Source: Gallionellaceae bacterium
GTDB taxonomy: Bacteria > Pseudomonadota > Gammaproteobacteria > Burkholderiales > Gallionellaceae
Direction: 5' to 3'
Length of the DNA stretch: 8,298 bases
Assembly: GCA_030646595.1 (NCBI GenBank)
Contig: JAUSKS010000133.1
Span: 1-8,298, forward strand
Part shown: positions 1 to 6,075 of the stretch, one piece after another
Numbering within the stretch: position 1 is the first letter of the stretch
Layout: each line of letters starts with the position of its first letter
The notes under the pieces: generated by a model
Databases searched by the model: none
The model's input: only the letters and a program-made list of their open reading frames with translations
Told to the model about the DNA's origin: nothing
Made by a program: the position numbers and the translations under genes

Positions 1-372
1 GCTCCCATCGTATTTCAAACACTGCCCGACAAACAATTAGCGGGCATGCTGGCAGGCAAGCTTTTCACAGCTATGGCCAATGTTGGCATGGGATGTGCAT
101 TATATTTACTGGCCTATTATTCCATGCAGTTGGGCAAACAGGTTTTTCAGCACAAGGTAGTTTGGGTGATAACAGCCATGCTGTTCCTGACTTTAGTTGG
201 GCAATGGGGTATCCAGCCGATTATGGCCGAACTCAAAGCACAAGCATTACCTGCTGAAGTCATGCATAGTGTTTTTGCAGAACAATTTAAAACTTGGCAC
301 GGCGTAGCAAGCATTATCTATTTGGTACAAAGCCTCCTAGGGATCATGCTGATTCTACAGACCAAAAGATAG
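1..372 (+). CDS. DUF4149 family membrane protein (3' part)
   Basis: The reading frame is open from base 1, so this is the C-terminal 123 residues of a gene that begins upstream of the window; the first internal ATG (base 46) is not the start. Three hydrophobic segments lie at about residues 23-41, 53-71 and 101-119. A short polar stretch with a Phe-x-x-x-His-Gly motif (F96, H100, G101) precedes the last one. The leading part, which reads P-I-V-F-Q-T-L-P followed by a Gly-rich K-L-F-T helix, the W-G-I-Q-P helix end and the late HG motif match the DUF4149/TMEM205-like family as I remember it. That family has four helices in about 140-160 residues, so roughly one helix is missing. It is an inner-membrane protein of unknown function. 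In betaproteobacteria it often sits near RNA-processing and stress genes, but nothing upstream is visible here. Confidence 0.72.
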   Translation, partial: APIVFQTLPDKQLAGMLAGKLFTAMANVGMGCALYLLAYYSMQLGKQVFQHKVVWVITAMLFLTLVGQWGIQPIMAELKAQALPAEVMHSVFAEQFKTWHGVASIIYLVQSLLGIMLILQTKR

Positions 373-381
373 TTGACCAGT

Positions 382-410
382 TTGACGTGGAAGGGTAGCC
401 TTCCGATAAA
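382..410 (+). promoter_or_regulatory. Possible sigma70 promoter for the yfaZ-like gene
   Basis: TTGACG at 382-387 and GATAAA at 405-410 are separated by exactly 17 bases, which is a good match to -35 and -10 elements (5/6 and 4/6). The predicted start near base 417 would leave a leader of about 30 bases before the ATG at 449. A second possible -35, TTGACC, lies at 373-378 but has poorer spacing. The spacer holds an inverted repeat (389-404). The placement is by eye and has not been tested. Confidence 0.4.
389..404. repeat. Inverted repeat GGAAGG-GTAG-CCTTCC
   Basis: A perfect 6-bp inverted repeat with a 4-base loop lies 16 bases after the stop codon of the DUF4149 gene. No run of T follows, so a classical intrinsic terminator is unlikely. 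It fills most of the spacer between the proposed -35 and -10 elements, where a protein bound to the DNA could affect transcription. It may also be chance. Confidence 0.35.
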
Positions 411-435
411 TCAGGTTGAGGTTAATAATTATTTC

Positions 436-440
436 GGAGG
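436..440 (+). promoter_or_regulatory. Ribosome binding site GGAGG
   Basis: GGAGG ends 8 bases before the ATG at 449. It decides the start: the in-frame ATG at 416 would add 11 residues ahead of a normal signal peptide and has no such site. Confidence 0.8.
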
Positions 441-448
441 AAAAACTA

Positions 449-1015
449 ATGTTGTTGCGCCTTATTCTTGTTTTTACCCTACTCACTGCCAGCACCCAGG
501 TTTTGGCAGATGCCGTTGATATCAATCTGAGCAACGATGTCGCTCAATTCCAATATCTTGCCCCCATGGGGCAAGTCGGCCAGGGGAAATCCGAGTTTCA
601 TATGGGTTTTCTCTATAATGATTCGAATAATATATTGGGGGACATGGGACTGTTAGTTAAGAATAATGCGGGCAATGCGGACATTCTTTCAGGCGGGATA
701 GGGGGCAAGGTTGTGGTTGCCAGGATAACCAGCAATAATGCTGCGGCCTTGGCCTTGGGTGGCAAGCTACGTTATGCGCCCTTTGCCGATAAGCGCTGGG
801 GCATTATCGGGCAGGTTTATTTTGCTCCTGATATTGTGACCTTTGGAGATGCAGACCGTTATATACAAACGGGGGTAGGCATAGAATATGAAATAATGCC
901 GCAGGCAGCAGCTTATGTTGGCTATCGCAATATAAAAGTCGGAATGAAAGCTACGCTGGCTCCCGATGCGCGCCTGGATGAAGGGGCTCATATCGGAGTC
1001 AGGATTGCGTTTTAG
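449..1015 (+). CDS. YfaZ-type outer-membrane beta-barrel protein
   Basis: The product is 188 residues. A signal peptide is clear: Leu/Arg start, hydrophobic core to about residue 17, then V-L-A with probable cleavage between A20 and D21. The mature part has alternating hydrophobic and polar strands rich in Gly, Asn and Tyr, and ends in Phe (V-R-I-A-F), the usual recognition signal for the BAM complex. The pattern Y-L-A-P-M-G near residue 36, the glycine-rich K-L-R-Y-A-P segment and the closing V-G-I-E-Y strand recall the YfaZ family (about 180 residues, probably eight strands). These proteins are called putative porins, but no substrate is established. A strong ribosome site and a possible promoter lie just upstream, so it may be transcribed alone. 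A small barrel next to a periplasmic multiheme cytochrome is suggestive, but the 57-base gap and the palindrome between them argue for caution. Confidence 0.75.
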   Translation: MLLRLILVFTLLTASTQVLADAVDINLSNDVAQFQYLAPMGQVGQGKSEFHMGFLYNDSNNILGDMGLLVKNNAGNADILSGGIGGKVVVARITSNNAAALALGGKLRYAPFADKRWGIIGQVYFAPDIVTFGDADRYIQTGVGIEYEIMPQAAAYVGYRNIKVGMKATLAPDARLDEGAHIGVRIAF

Positions 1016-1018
1016 TAA

Positions 1019-1038
1019 TTTACGCCTATAGGCTTAAA
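1019..1038. repeat. Near-perfect 20-bp palindrome, possible operator
   Basis: Bases 1019-1038 read TTTACGCCTATAGGCTTAAA, a palindrome with only one mismatched pair (5th and 16th bases) around a perfect 10-bp core, GCCTATAGGC (1024-1033). It lies 35 bases before the ATG of the first gene of the cytochrome module. It has no spacer and no T-run, so it looks more like a dimer-binding DNA site than a terminator. The core contains TATAGG (1027-1032), a poor -10 candidate with a very weak -35 (TTGCGT, 1005-1010). Function is unproven. Confidence 0.4.
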
Positions 1039-1072
1039 AGATTCACTAATCATCTCTTTGCCCAGTGTAAAA

Positions 1073-1609
1073 ATGACTAATAATCAAACACCAGGACATA
1101 CCCCCCGCTTTTTGCTGTTCAATTGGCGGTTCGTTATCAAGACGGTGCTTATCGTTGCGGCGGTATCTTGTGTAGCAGCAACCCTGGTGCTTATTTTTGT
1201 TTTGGGAAAGTCCGGTACTACTCATGCTGCGGTCAGCTCTTATTTCAGCCTGAGCCGCAAACAAATCGGCCCCACTTTGATATTTGTTGGTTTTTTTATG
1301 GTGGGATTTGCGGGCTTCATGACCTGGTTGTTCGCGCTTTACACCAGCCATTACATTGCCGGACCTTTGTATCGTTTTGCGCGCAACATTGAAATACTAA
1401 TCAAGCAAGGACTTGTCACTCCCATACCAACCCGCAAAAAAGATCTTCTCAAATTGCAGGAAAAACAAATGCAGCTTAGCGTTGCCAAGCTGCAGCAACA
1501 TTATGGCGCAATCCGCGCCGCTACCGAGGAAGCCTTATTACAACTTAATTCACAGTCAGCCGTTTCAATAAAAAAATTAAAAGAGCTTGATCGTGAAGTA
1601 CGCCTTTAA
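1073..1609 (+). CDS. Two-helix membrane protein with HAMP-like region (module protein 1)
   Basis: The product is 178 residues from the ATG at 1073; an in-frame TTG at 1058 would add five residues. Neither start has a clear ribosome site. Layout: a short basic cytoplasmic N-terminus; a first membrane helix about 20-44; a short periplasmic loop about 45-66; a second helix about 67-91; then a soluble cytoplasmic part. The part after helix 2 resembles a HAMP linker: G97-P98-L-Y-R-F at the start of the first helix, a connector around residues 112-120, and R121-K-K-D124-L-L-K-L starting the second. The rest (about 125-175) is Gln/Leu/Lys-rich and probably coiled-coil. No kinase, methyl-accepting or cyclase domain follows. 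Such short HAMP proteins next to multiheme cytochromes are, as I recall, common in Geobacter-like genomes, often annotated as chemotaxis proteins. The gene overlaps the cytochrome gene by 17 bases. The exact role is unknown. Confidence 0.7.
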   Translation: MTNNQTPGHTPRFLLFNWRFVIKTVLIVAAVSCVAATLVLIFVLGKSGTTHAAVSSYFSLSRKQIGPTLIFVGFFMVGFAGFMTWLFALYTSHYIAGPLYRFARNIEILIKQGLVTPIPTRKKDLLKLQEKQMQLSVAKLQQHYGAIRAATEEALLQLNSQSAVSIKKLKELDREVRL

Positions 1610-2372
1610 TCTGCGCTGGTTTATTGCCTTACTTTTATTGCTAACACTAGGAGCAGCTGCATGGCTGCATGCCAAATCCCAGCCTGGCATGCATCCGCTC
1701 AATACCGATTGTGCGAATTGCCATCTTGCGGGTGCCAATACCGATGCTAGCAGTGCAGGCACATTGATTGCCAGCCAGGAGAAATTGTGTAGCGGGTGTC
1801 ATAAGGATGCGCTTGAAGTAAGTCATGTCACGGGTTTTACCCCACCCGCACAATACAAAATTCCGGCAGCCTACCCGCTTGATTGGAAAGGTGACCTGAC
1901 CTGCAGTACCTGCCATGACATCCATAGTATGCGGCCAGGAAAATTGCGCGGTAGCGCGCGCGGACAACAATTATGCATGGCTTGTCATACCGAAGCGTTT
2001 TTCGATAACATGGCTGACGGTGGTGTTTCCATTATGCAATCGGGGCATACCGGGGCAGCTATTGCAAGGAATTGGGATAACCTCGACCAGTATTCCCTGC
2101 AATGCCTCAATTGCCATAGCGAGAATGGGGAGGTTTACGTGGATACCAACCAGATTGTGCGGCATGATCTAAATCATCCTATAGGGCGCAATTATGCTGC
2201 CGCAATGGCAGCAGGCGGCTATAAGCCTGCTAACCAGCTGTCCCGAAAAATCCTGCTGCCGAGTGGTATGATAAGTTGCGTCTCGTGCCATGAAAGCTAC
2301 AGCAAGAACCACGGCAAGCTGGTCATGGCTACCACCAACTCAACCCTGTGCTTTGAGTGCCACGAGTTATGA
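1593..2372 (+). CDS. Heptaheme c-type cytochrome, doubled-CXXCH type, membrane-anchored or periplasmic
   Basis: The product is 259 residues if GTG at 1593 is the start. AAGAG at 1581-1585 sits 7 bases upstream, whereas the TTG at 1587 would be too close to it. An N-terminal hydrophobic segment (about 8-25) is a signal peptide or an uncleaved anchor; an L-H-A sequence just after it could be cut. Seven CXXCH heme-attachment motifs begin at residues 40, 66, 104, 128, 171, 229 and 253. Seven further histidines (34, 78, 111, 152, 191, 195, 240) could serve as sixth ligands, so all hemes may be bis-His. The C-terminal half, with N-H-P-I-G near 196 and N-S-T-L before the last motif, fits the doubled-CXXCH family. 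Electron transfer in the periplasm follows from the family; donor and acceptor are not known. The stop overlaps the next gene's start (ATGA), indicating translational coupling. Confidence 0.9.
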   Translation: MKYAFNLRWFIALLLLLTLGAAAWLHAKSQPGMHPLNTDCANCHLAGANTDASSAGTLIASQEKLCSGCHKDALEVSHVTGFTPPAQYKIPAAYPLDWKGDLTCSTCHDIHSMRPGKLRGSARGQQLCMACHTEAFFDNMADGGVSIMQSGHTGAAIARNWDNLDQYSLQCLNCHSENGEVYVDTNQIVRHDLNHPIGRNYAAAMAAGGYKPANQLSRKILLPSGMISCVSCHESYSKNHGKLVMATTNSTLCFECHEL

Positions 2373-2935
2373 ACACAGCCCCTGCCTCCGCTTTCAATAA
2401 ACGGCATATCATTTATGTTGATCATGCCTTGCAAAAATGGTTATTGGTGGTGCTGATAGCGCTTGAAATAGTGCTGATTACGGGTACTTTGTGGATGCTG
2501 TATTTGCAACTCACCAGCGTGGTCGAAACTCATCTATTTCGTGCACACTCTGCCGCAAAACCGGATATTTATCCCTTACTGAAAACCGGGCTGATTGGCT
2601 TGAGCTGGCTGATTATTTTTAATGTGCTCTCGCTATGGATAGCAGACCGGATATGGTCACGTCAAATCAACTCCATATTACAGCCCTTCACCGAATTGGT
2701 AGGCAAAATAGAGCAGTTGGATTTTTCTGAGGTGGCCCTGCATGATATTGCGCTCGGCGCACAACCTCACCCGGTGATTGAGCTTACCCATGCCTGGCGC
2801 ACGGCAGAACGTGAACGACTACGGAATATACGCACCGCTATCGCGCAACTGGAAACAACAGGTGATATGACCACTCCCGGCACTGAGGAACGTACACGGG
2901 CTACGCTTGAAACCATACGTAAATTACTACCCTAA
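2369..2935 (+). CDS. Two-helix membrane protein with HAMP-like region (module protein 2)
   Basis: The product is 188 residues from the ATG at 2369, which overlaps the cytochrome stop as ATGA; a GTG four codons earlier is less attractive. Topology parallels the protein on the other side of the cytochrome: a cytoplasmic N-terminus with Lys-Arg-His; helix 1 about 24-46; a periplasmic loop about 47-70; helix 2 about 71-92; then a cytoplasmic HAMP-like stretch with P106 in the I-L-Q-P-F motif, followed by a charged, probably helical tail (about 140-188). The N-terminal N-K-R-H-I-I-Y-V-D leading into helix 1 recalls short HAMP proteins of metal-respiring bacteria (from memory). No output domain is present. 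It shares its plan with the upstream membrane protein but little direct sequence, so they may be ancient paralogues or subunits that pair. Function is inferred only from context. Confidence 0.68.
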   Translation: MNTAPASAFNKRHIIYVDHALQKWLLVVLIALEIVLITGTLWMLYLQLTSVVETHLFRAHSAAKPDIYPLLKTGLIGLSWLIIFNVLSLWIADRIWSRQINSILQPFTELVGKIEQLDFSEVALHDIALGAQPHPVIELTHAWRTAERERLRNIRTAIAQLETTGDMTTPGTEERTRATLETIRKLLP

Positions 2936-2992
2936 TTTTTATTTTATCTTCCCCGCAGCCACGGTTTTTTCTGGATTTTACGAACGCCTACC
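2936..2992 (+). other. 57-base gap before the transporter gene, AT-rich
   Basis: The gap holds T-runs but no convincing hairpin and no ribosome site. A 3-bp CCG/CGG stem before TTTTTT (about 2953-2970) is too weak to call a terminator, so transcription may run on from the cytochrome module into the transporter gene. Confidence 0.4.
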
Positions 2993-4966
2993 TTGCCTAA
3001 CCTTTCCAGCTTACAAAAATTTCGTGAGTTGCTGATAGGCAAGTCGCTGGATCCACTCAATCCGACCACCCGGCATAATATTATGCTGGTGGCTTTTTTT
3101 GCCTGGATCGGGCTAGGGGCGGATGGCTTATCCTCTTCCTGTTATGGCCCGGAAGAAGCATTCCTGGCGCTCGGCCCTCATACCCACCTTGGTCTCTATC
3201 TGGCGCTGGCAACTGCATTTACCGTTTTCGTTATCGCGCTGGCCTATAACCAGGTTATTGAATTATTTCCTTCAGGCGGCGGGGGTTATAAAGTTGCCAC
3301 CCGTTTGTTGGGCAAACATGCTGGGTTAGTGTCGGGGGCAGCATTAATAGTAGATTATGTGCTGACTATTACGATCTCAGTAGCCAGTGGTGCGGATGCA
3401 CTGTTCAGCCTGCTACCCCTTGGGTTGCAAAGTATCAAGCTGGGCAGCGAAATTGTACTGATTGTGCTGCTCATCGTGCTGAATCTGCGCGGCATGAAAG
3501 AATCCATCAAAATTCTGCTGCCCATTTTTCTAGGGTTTTTTATTACCCATACATTGCTCATCGGCTATGGCATTGCTGCCCACGCGGAAGGTATGCATTT
3601 TCTGTTGCCCAATACGCTCAATGAAACTGCCCTGTTAACCCAGCAAACCGGCTGGATATTTGTAGCCTCTTTGTTTCTGCGCGCCTATTCCTTGGGTGGC
3701 GGCACCTATACTGGCATCGAAGCAGTATCCAATAATGTAAACAAACTGGTTGAACCTCGCGTCCGTACTGGCAAGCTGACTATGTTATATATGGCCTTGT
3801 CACTGGCCTTCATGGCCGGCGGCATTATCCTGCTTTATCTGTTGTGGGATGCCAAACATATAGAGGGGCAAACCTTAAATGCAGTCACTTTTCAAGCCAT
3901 CATTGCCACATTGGGCTTGTCAGACTGGGTCAGCAGTAGCATGTTGGGCTTAATACTGGCGTTGGAAGCTGGATTGTTGCTGGTGGCCGCAAACACCGGC
4001 TTTCTCGGTGGACCGGCAGTCATGGCGAATATGGCAGCCGATTCCTGGGTGCCCCGTCAATTTCGCCAACTCTCGTCGCGCCTGGTCACCCAAAACGGCA
4101 TCATGGTGATGGGTGTTGCAGCATTACTGATCCTGATCTGGAGTAAAGGCGCAGTATCCTTGCTGGTGGTGCTGTATAGCATTAATGTATTCCTCACCTT
4201 CAGTTTGTCATTACTGGGATTATCCATACACTGGTGGCGTGACCGGCGCAGCACCCGCACCTGGAAAAGAAAATTGGCACTGTCATTGCTCGGTTTGACA
4301 GTGGCCAGCGGCATTCTGCTGGTTACAGTGGTAGAAAAATTCAGCGATGGCGGCTGGGTAACCCTGCTCATCACCAGCTTGGTGGTTGGCCTCTGCCTTA
4401 CTATCCGCAAGCATTATGAAGAAACACAGGGAAAATTACGCCAGACAGAAAAGTTATTTGCCCAGGTAGTAAAAGGCGATGGGGGATTACCTCAAAAATT
4501 GGATCCGGCGCTCCCTACCGCAATTTTTCTGGTTAACGAGCATCGAGGGGTAGGCATACACACTATTCTCTGGGTACTGCGCCTGTTCCCCGACCATTTC
4601 AAAAATTTTATTTTTCTCAGCGTAGGTGAAGTTGATACACAGAGCTTTGACAGCGATGCCACCATACGCACCATGCAATACAAAACTGAAAATGCTTTGT
4701 GCTATTACACCAGCTTCTGCCAGAGTCAGGGCCTGCAGGCAAGCTGGCGTATGGCGCATGGCACGGATACCATATTAGCGCTGGACAAACTGACCCAGGA
4801 AGTGATCGCCGAATATCCCAACAGCGTATGCTTTGCCGCTAAATTAATTTTCGCCCAGGATAATTTATTCATACGCTGGTTACACAACCAGACCTCCTTG
4901 ACCATGCAACGCCGCTTGCACCTGCGCGGACAGCAGATGGTCATCTTGCCGATGAAAGTGGCTTAA
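2993..4966 (+). CDS. KimA-like APC-superfamily transporter with C-terminal soluble domain (probable K+ importer)
   Basis: The product is 657 residues. The start must be TTG at 2993: the frame is open back to 2936 with no ATG or GTG, and the next ATG (3083) would remove conserved L-L-I-G-K-S-L. No ribosome site is visible. About 12 membrane helices span residues 30-470. Compared with Bacillus subtilis KimA (from memory) the protein shares A-D-G-L-S-S-x-x-Y-G (D44, Y51), the P-S-G-G-G-G-Y motif near 93-99, V-D-Y-x-L-T (D121), L-N-L-R-G, Y-T-G-I-E-A-V-S-N (T240), A-A-N-T-G-F and Y395. D44, Y51, D121, T240 and Y395 line up with reported K+-site residues D36, Y43, D117, T230 and Y377. A soluble tail (about 475-657), resembling a universal-stress-protein fold, is typical of many proteobacterial relatives. 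Proton-coupled K+ uptake is inferred; an amino-acid substrate is possible. Confidence 0.8.
   Translation: MPNLSSLQKFRELLIGKSLDPLNPTTRHNIMLVAFFAWIGLGADGLSSSCYGPEEAFLALGPHTHLGLYLALATAFTVFVIALAYNQVIELFPSGGGGYKVATRLLGKHAGLVSGAALIVDYVLTITISVASGADALFSLLPLGLQSIKLGSEIVLIVLLIVLNLRGMKESIKILLPIFLGFFITHTLLIGYGIAAHAEGMHFLLPNTLNETALLTQQTGWIFVASLFLRAYSLGGGTYTGIEAVSNNVNKLVEPRVRTGKLTMLYMALSLAFMAGGIILLYLLWDAKHIEGQTLNAVTFQAIIATLGLSDWVSSSMLGLILALEAGLLLVAANTGFLGGPAVMANMAADSWVPRQFRQLSSRLVTQNGIMVMGVAALLILIWSKGAVSLLVVLYSINVFLTFSLSLLGLSIHWWRDRRSTRTWKRKLALSLLGLTVASGILLVTVVEKFSDGGWVTLLITSLVVGLCLTIRKHYEETQGKLRQTEKLFAQVVKGDGGLPQKLDPALPTAIFLVNEHRGVGIHTILWVLRLFPDHFKNFIFLSVGEVDTQSFDSDATIRTMQYKTENALCYYTSFCQSQGLQASWRMAHGTDTILALDKLTQEVIAEYPNSVCFAAKLIFAQDNLFIRWLHNQTSLTMQRRLHLRGQQMVILPMKVA
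4963..4966. other. Shared TTAA: convergent stop codons
   Basis: The plus-strand transporter stop TAA is at 4964-4966 and the minus-strand ald stop TAA reads from 4965 to 4963. The two coding regions overlap by four bases and leave no intergenic terminator. Confidence 0.95.
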
Positions 4967-6075
4967 ACCAGTGCTCGTTGCAGTGCCACAAATGGATAAC
5001 CCATATCCTCCGCAAGGTGGGCGTGAGTAACATGTCCCGCATATAAATTAAGTCCGCTGCTCAATCCGGCATCTTCCAGCAAGGCACGCCGTATGCCTTT
5101 GTTGGCCAAGGTCAGCGCATAAGGCAGCGTGGCTTGAGTGAGCGCCCAGGTCGAGGTGCGCGGGGTGGCAGCAGGCATGTTGGTGACGCAATAATGGACA
5201 ACACCTTCCTCTATATATAGCGGTTGCGTATGACTGGTGGGACGTGAGGTTTCCGCGCAACCGCCCTGGTCTATGGCCACATCAACGATCACGGAACCGG
5301 GACGCATGCTTTGCACCATGGCGCGGCTAATCAGCTTGGGTGCATGCTTGCCGGGCAATAAAATTGCACCCACCACCATGTCAGCCGCATGTACACATGA
5401 TGCAATGGTGTCGGGGTCAGAATAACGGGTTTTCAATTGCGCGCCGAATACTTCTTCCAGATGGCGCAGGCGCGCCGCATTCTGTTCGATCAAGGTAACT
5501 TCCGCACCCATGCCTATCGCAATGCGCGCGGCATTCGCCCCCACCACACCGCCACCCAGGATGGTGACTTTGCCCGGCGCTACGCCCGGCACACCGGGTA
5601 ACAACACACCGCTGCCGCCATTAGCCATGGTCAACGCCCATGCGCCCATTTGAATAGATAAGCGTCCGGCTACTTGTGACATGGGAATCAGCAACGGCAA
5701 ATCGCCCTGTGTACCAAGCACCGTTTCATAAGCAATGCAGATGGTTTTGCTGCGCATAAGTTGTTCGGTCAGCTGGCGTGCCGCGGCGAGATGCAGATAA
5801 CAAAATAAAACCAGCCCTTCATGCAGTAACGGAATTTCAGCAGGCTGCGGCTCTTTGACCTTGATTACCATGTCGCATACATAAACCTCGCGCGCGGAAG
5901 CAACAACCGCGGCACCCGCTTCACGATACAGCGCATCACTAAAACCAATTTTGGTCCCGGCATCTTTTTCGACTATGACCTCATGGCCGCTGCCACACAA
6001 GGCGCGCGCGCCTTGCGGCGTCAGCCCTACACGAAATTCATGATCCTTGATTTCCTTAGGTACACCGATACGCAT
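4963..6075 (-). CDS. ald: Alanine dehydrogenase
   Basis: The product is 370 residues, the normal length. It catalyses NAD-linked interconversion of L-alanine with pyruvate and ammonia in the cytoplasm (EC 1.4.1.1). Compared with Mycobacterium tuberculosis Ald (from memory) the key residues are present one position earlier: R15, K74 in V-K-E-P, H95 in Y-L-H-L-A and D269 in A-I-D-Q-G-G-C. The Rossmann motif G-G-G-V-V-G lies at 174-179, and an acidic E197 ends the second strand, in keeping with NAD rather than NADP. The ATG at 6075 directly follows the TAA of pyrD with no gap. AAGGAG, seven bases upstream, lies inside the last pyrD codons, so translation is likely coupled. The gene ends against the transporter gene, sharing TTAA. 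It could feed alanine catabolism or balance nitrogen and NADH; the link to its neighbours is not evident. Confidence 0.95.
   Translation of the reverse strand: MRIGVPKEIKDHEFRVGLTPQGARALCGSGHEVIVEKDAGTKIGFSDALYREAGAAVVASAREVYVCDMVIKVKEPQPAEIPLLHEGLVLFCYLHLAAARQLTEQLMRSKTICIAYETVLGTQGDLPLLIPMSQVAGRLSIQMGAWALTMANGGSGVLLPGVPGVAPGKVTILGGGVVGANAARIAIGMGAEVTLIEQNAARLRHLEEVFGAQLKTRYSDPDTIASCVHAADMVVGAILLPGKHAPKLISRAMVQSMRPGSVIVDVAIDQGGCAETSRPTSHTQPLYIEEGVVHYCVTNMPAATPRTSTWALTQATLPYALTLANKGIRRALLEDAGLSSGLNLYAGHVTHAHLAEDMGYPFVALQRALV
5998..6015. repeat. Perfect 18-bp GC-rich palindrome inside ald
   Basis: Bases 5998-6015 read CAAGGCGCGCGCGCCTTG, a perfect palindrome. It covers ald codons about 21-26 (Q-G-A-R-A-L). 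In the mRNA it could fold into a strong hairpin about 60 bases after the start codon. The alternating CG core also explains itself as GC-rich Ala/Arg codons, so it may have no role. Confidence 0.5.

Noticed and set aside
416..448. Upstream ATG at 416 for the YfaZ-like protein
   Set aside because: It would put 11 extra charged residues before the signal peptide, and the GGAGG site serves the ATG at 449.
1046..1351. Minus-strand open frame of 101 residues opposite the first HAMP-like gene
   Set aside because: Polar, featureless sequence antisense to a membrane protein whose hydrophobic pattern is clearly real; no ribosome site.
2951..2970. Possible terminator before the transporter gene
   Set aside because: T6 is present but the preceding stem is only CCG/CGG with a six-base loop, too weak to support a call.
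2936..2992. Cyclic di-AMP riboswitch upstream of the KimA-like gene, as in Bacillus
   Set aside because: The gap is only 57 bases and shows no fitting secondary structure.
4057..4410. Minus-strand open frame of 117 residues inside the transporter gene
   Set aside because: Antisense to conserved transporter helices, with no family resemblance.
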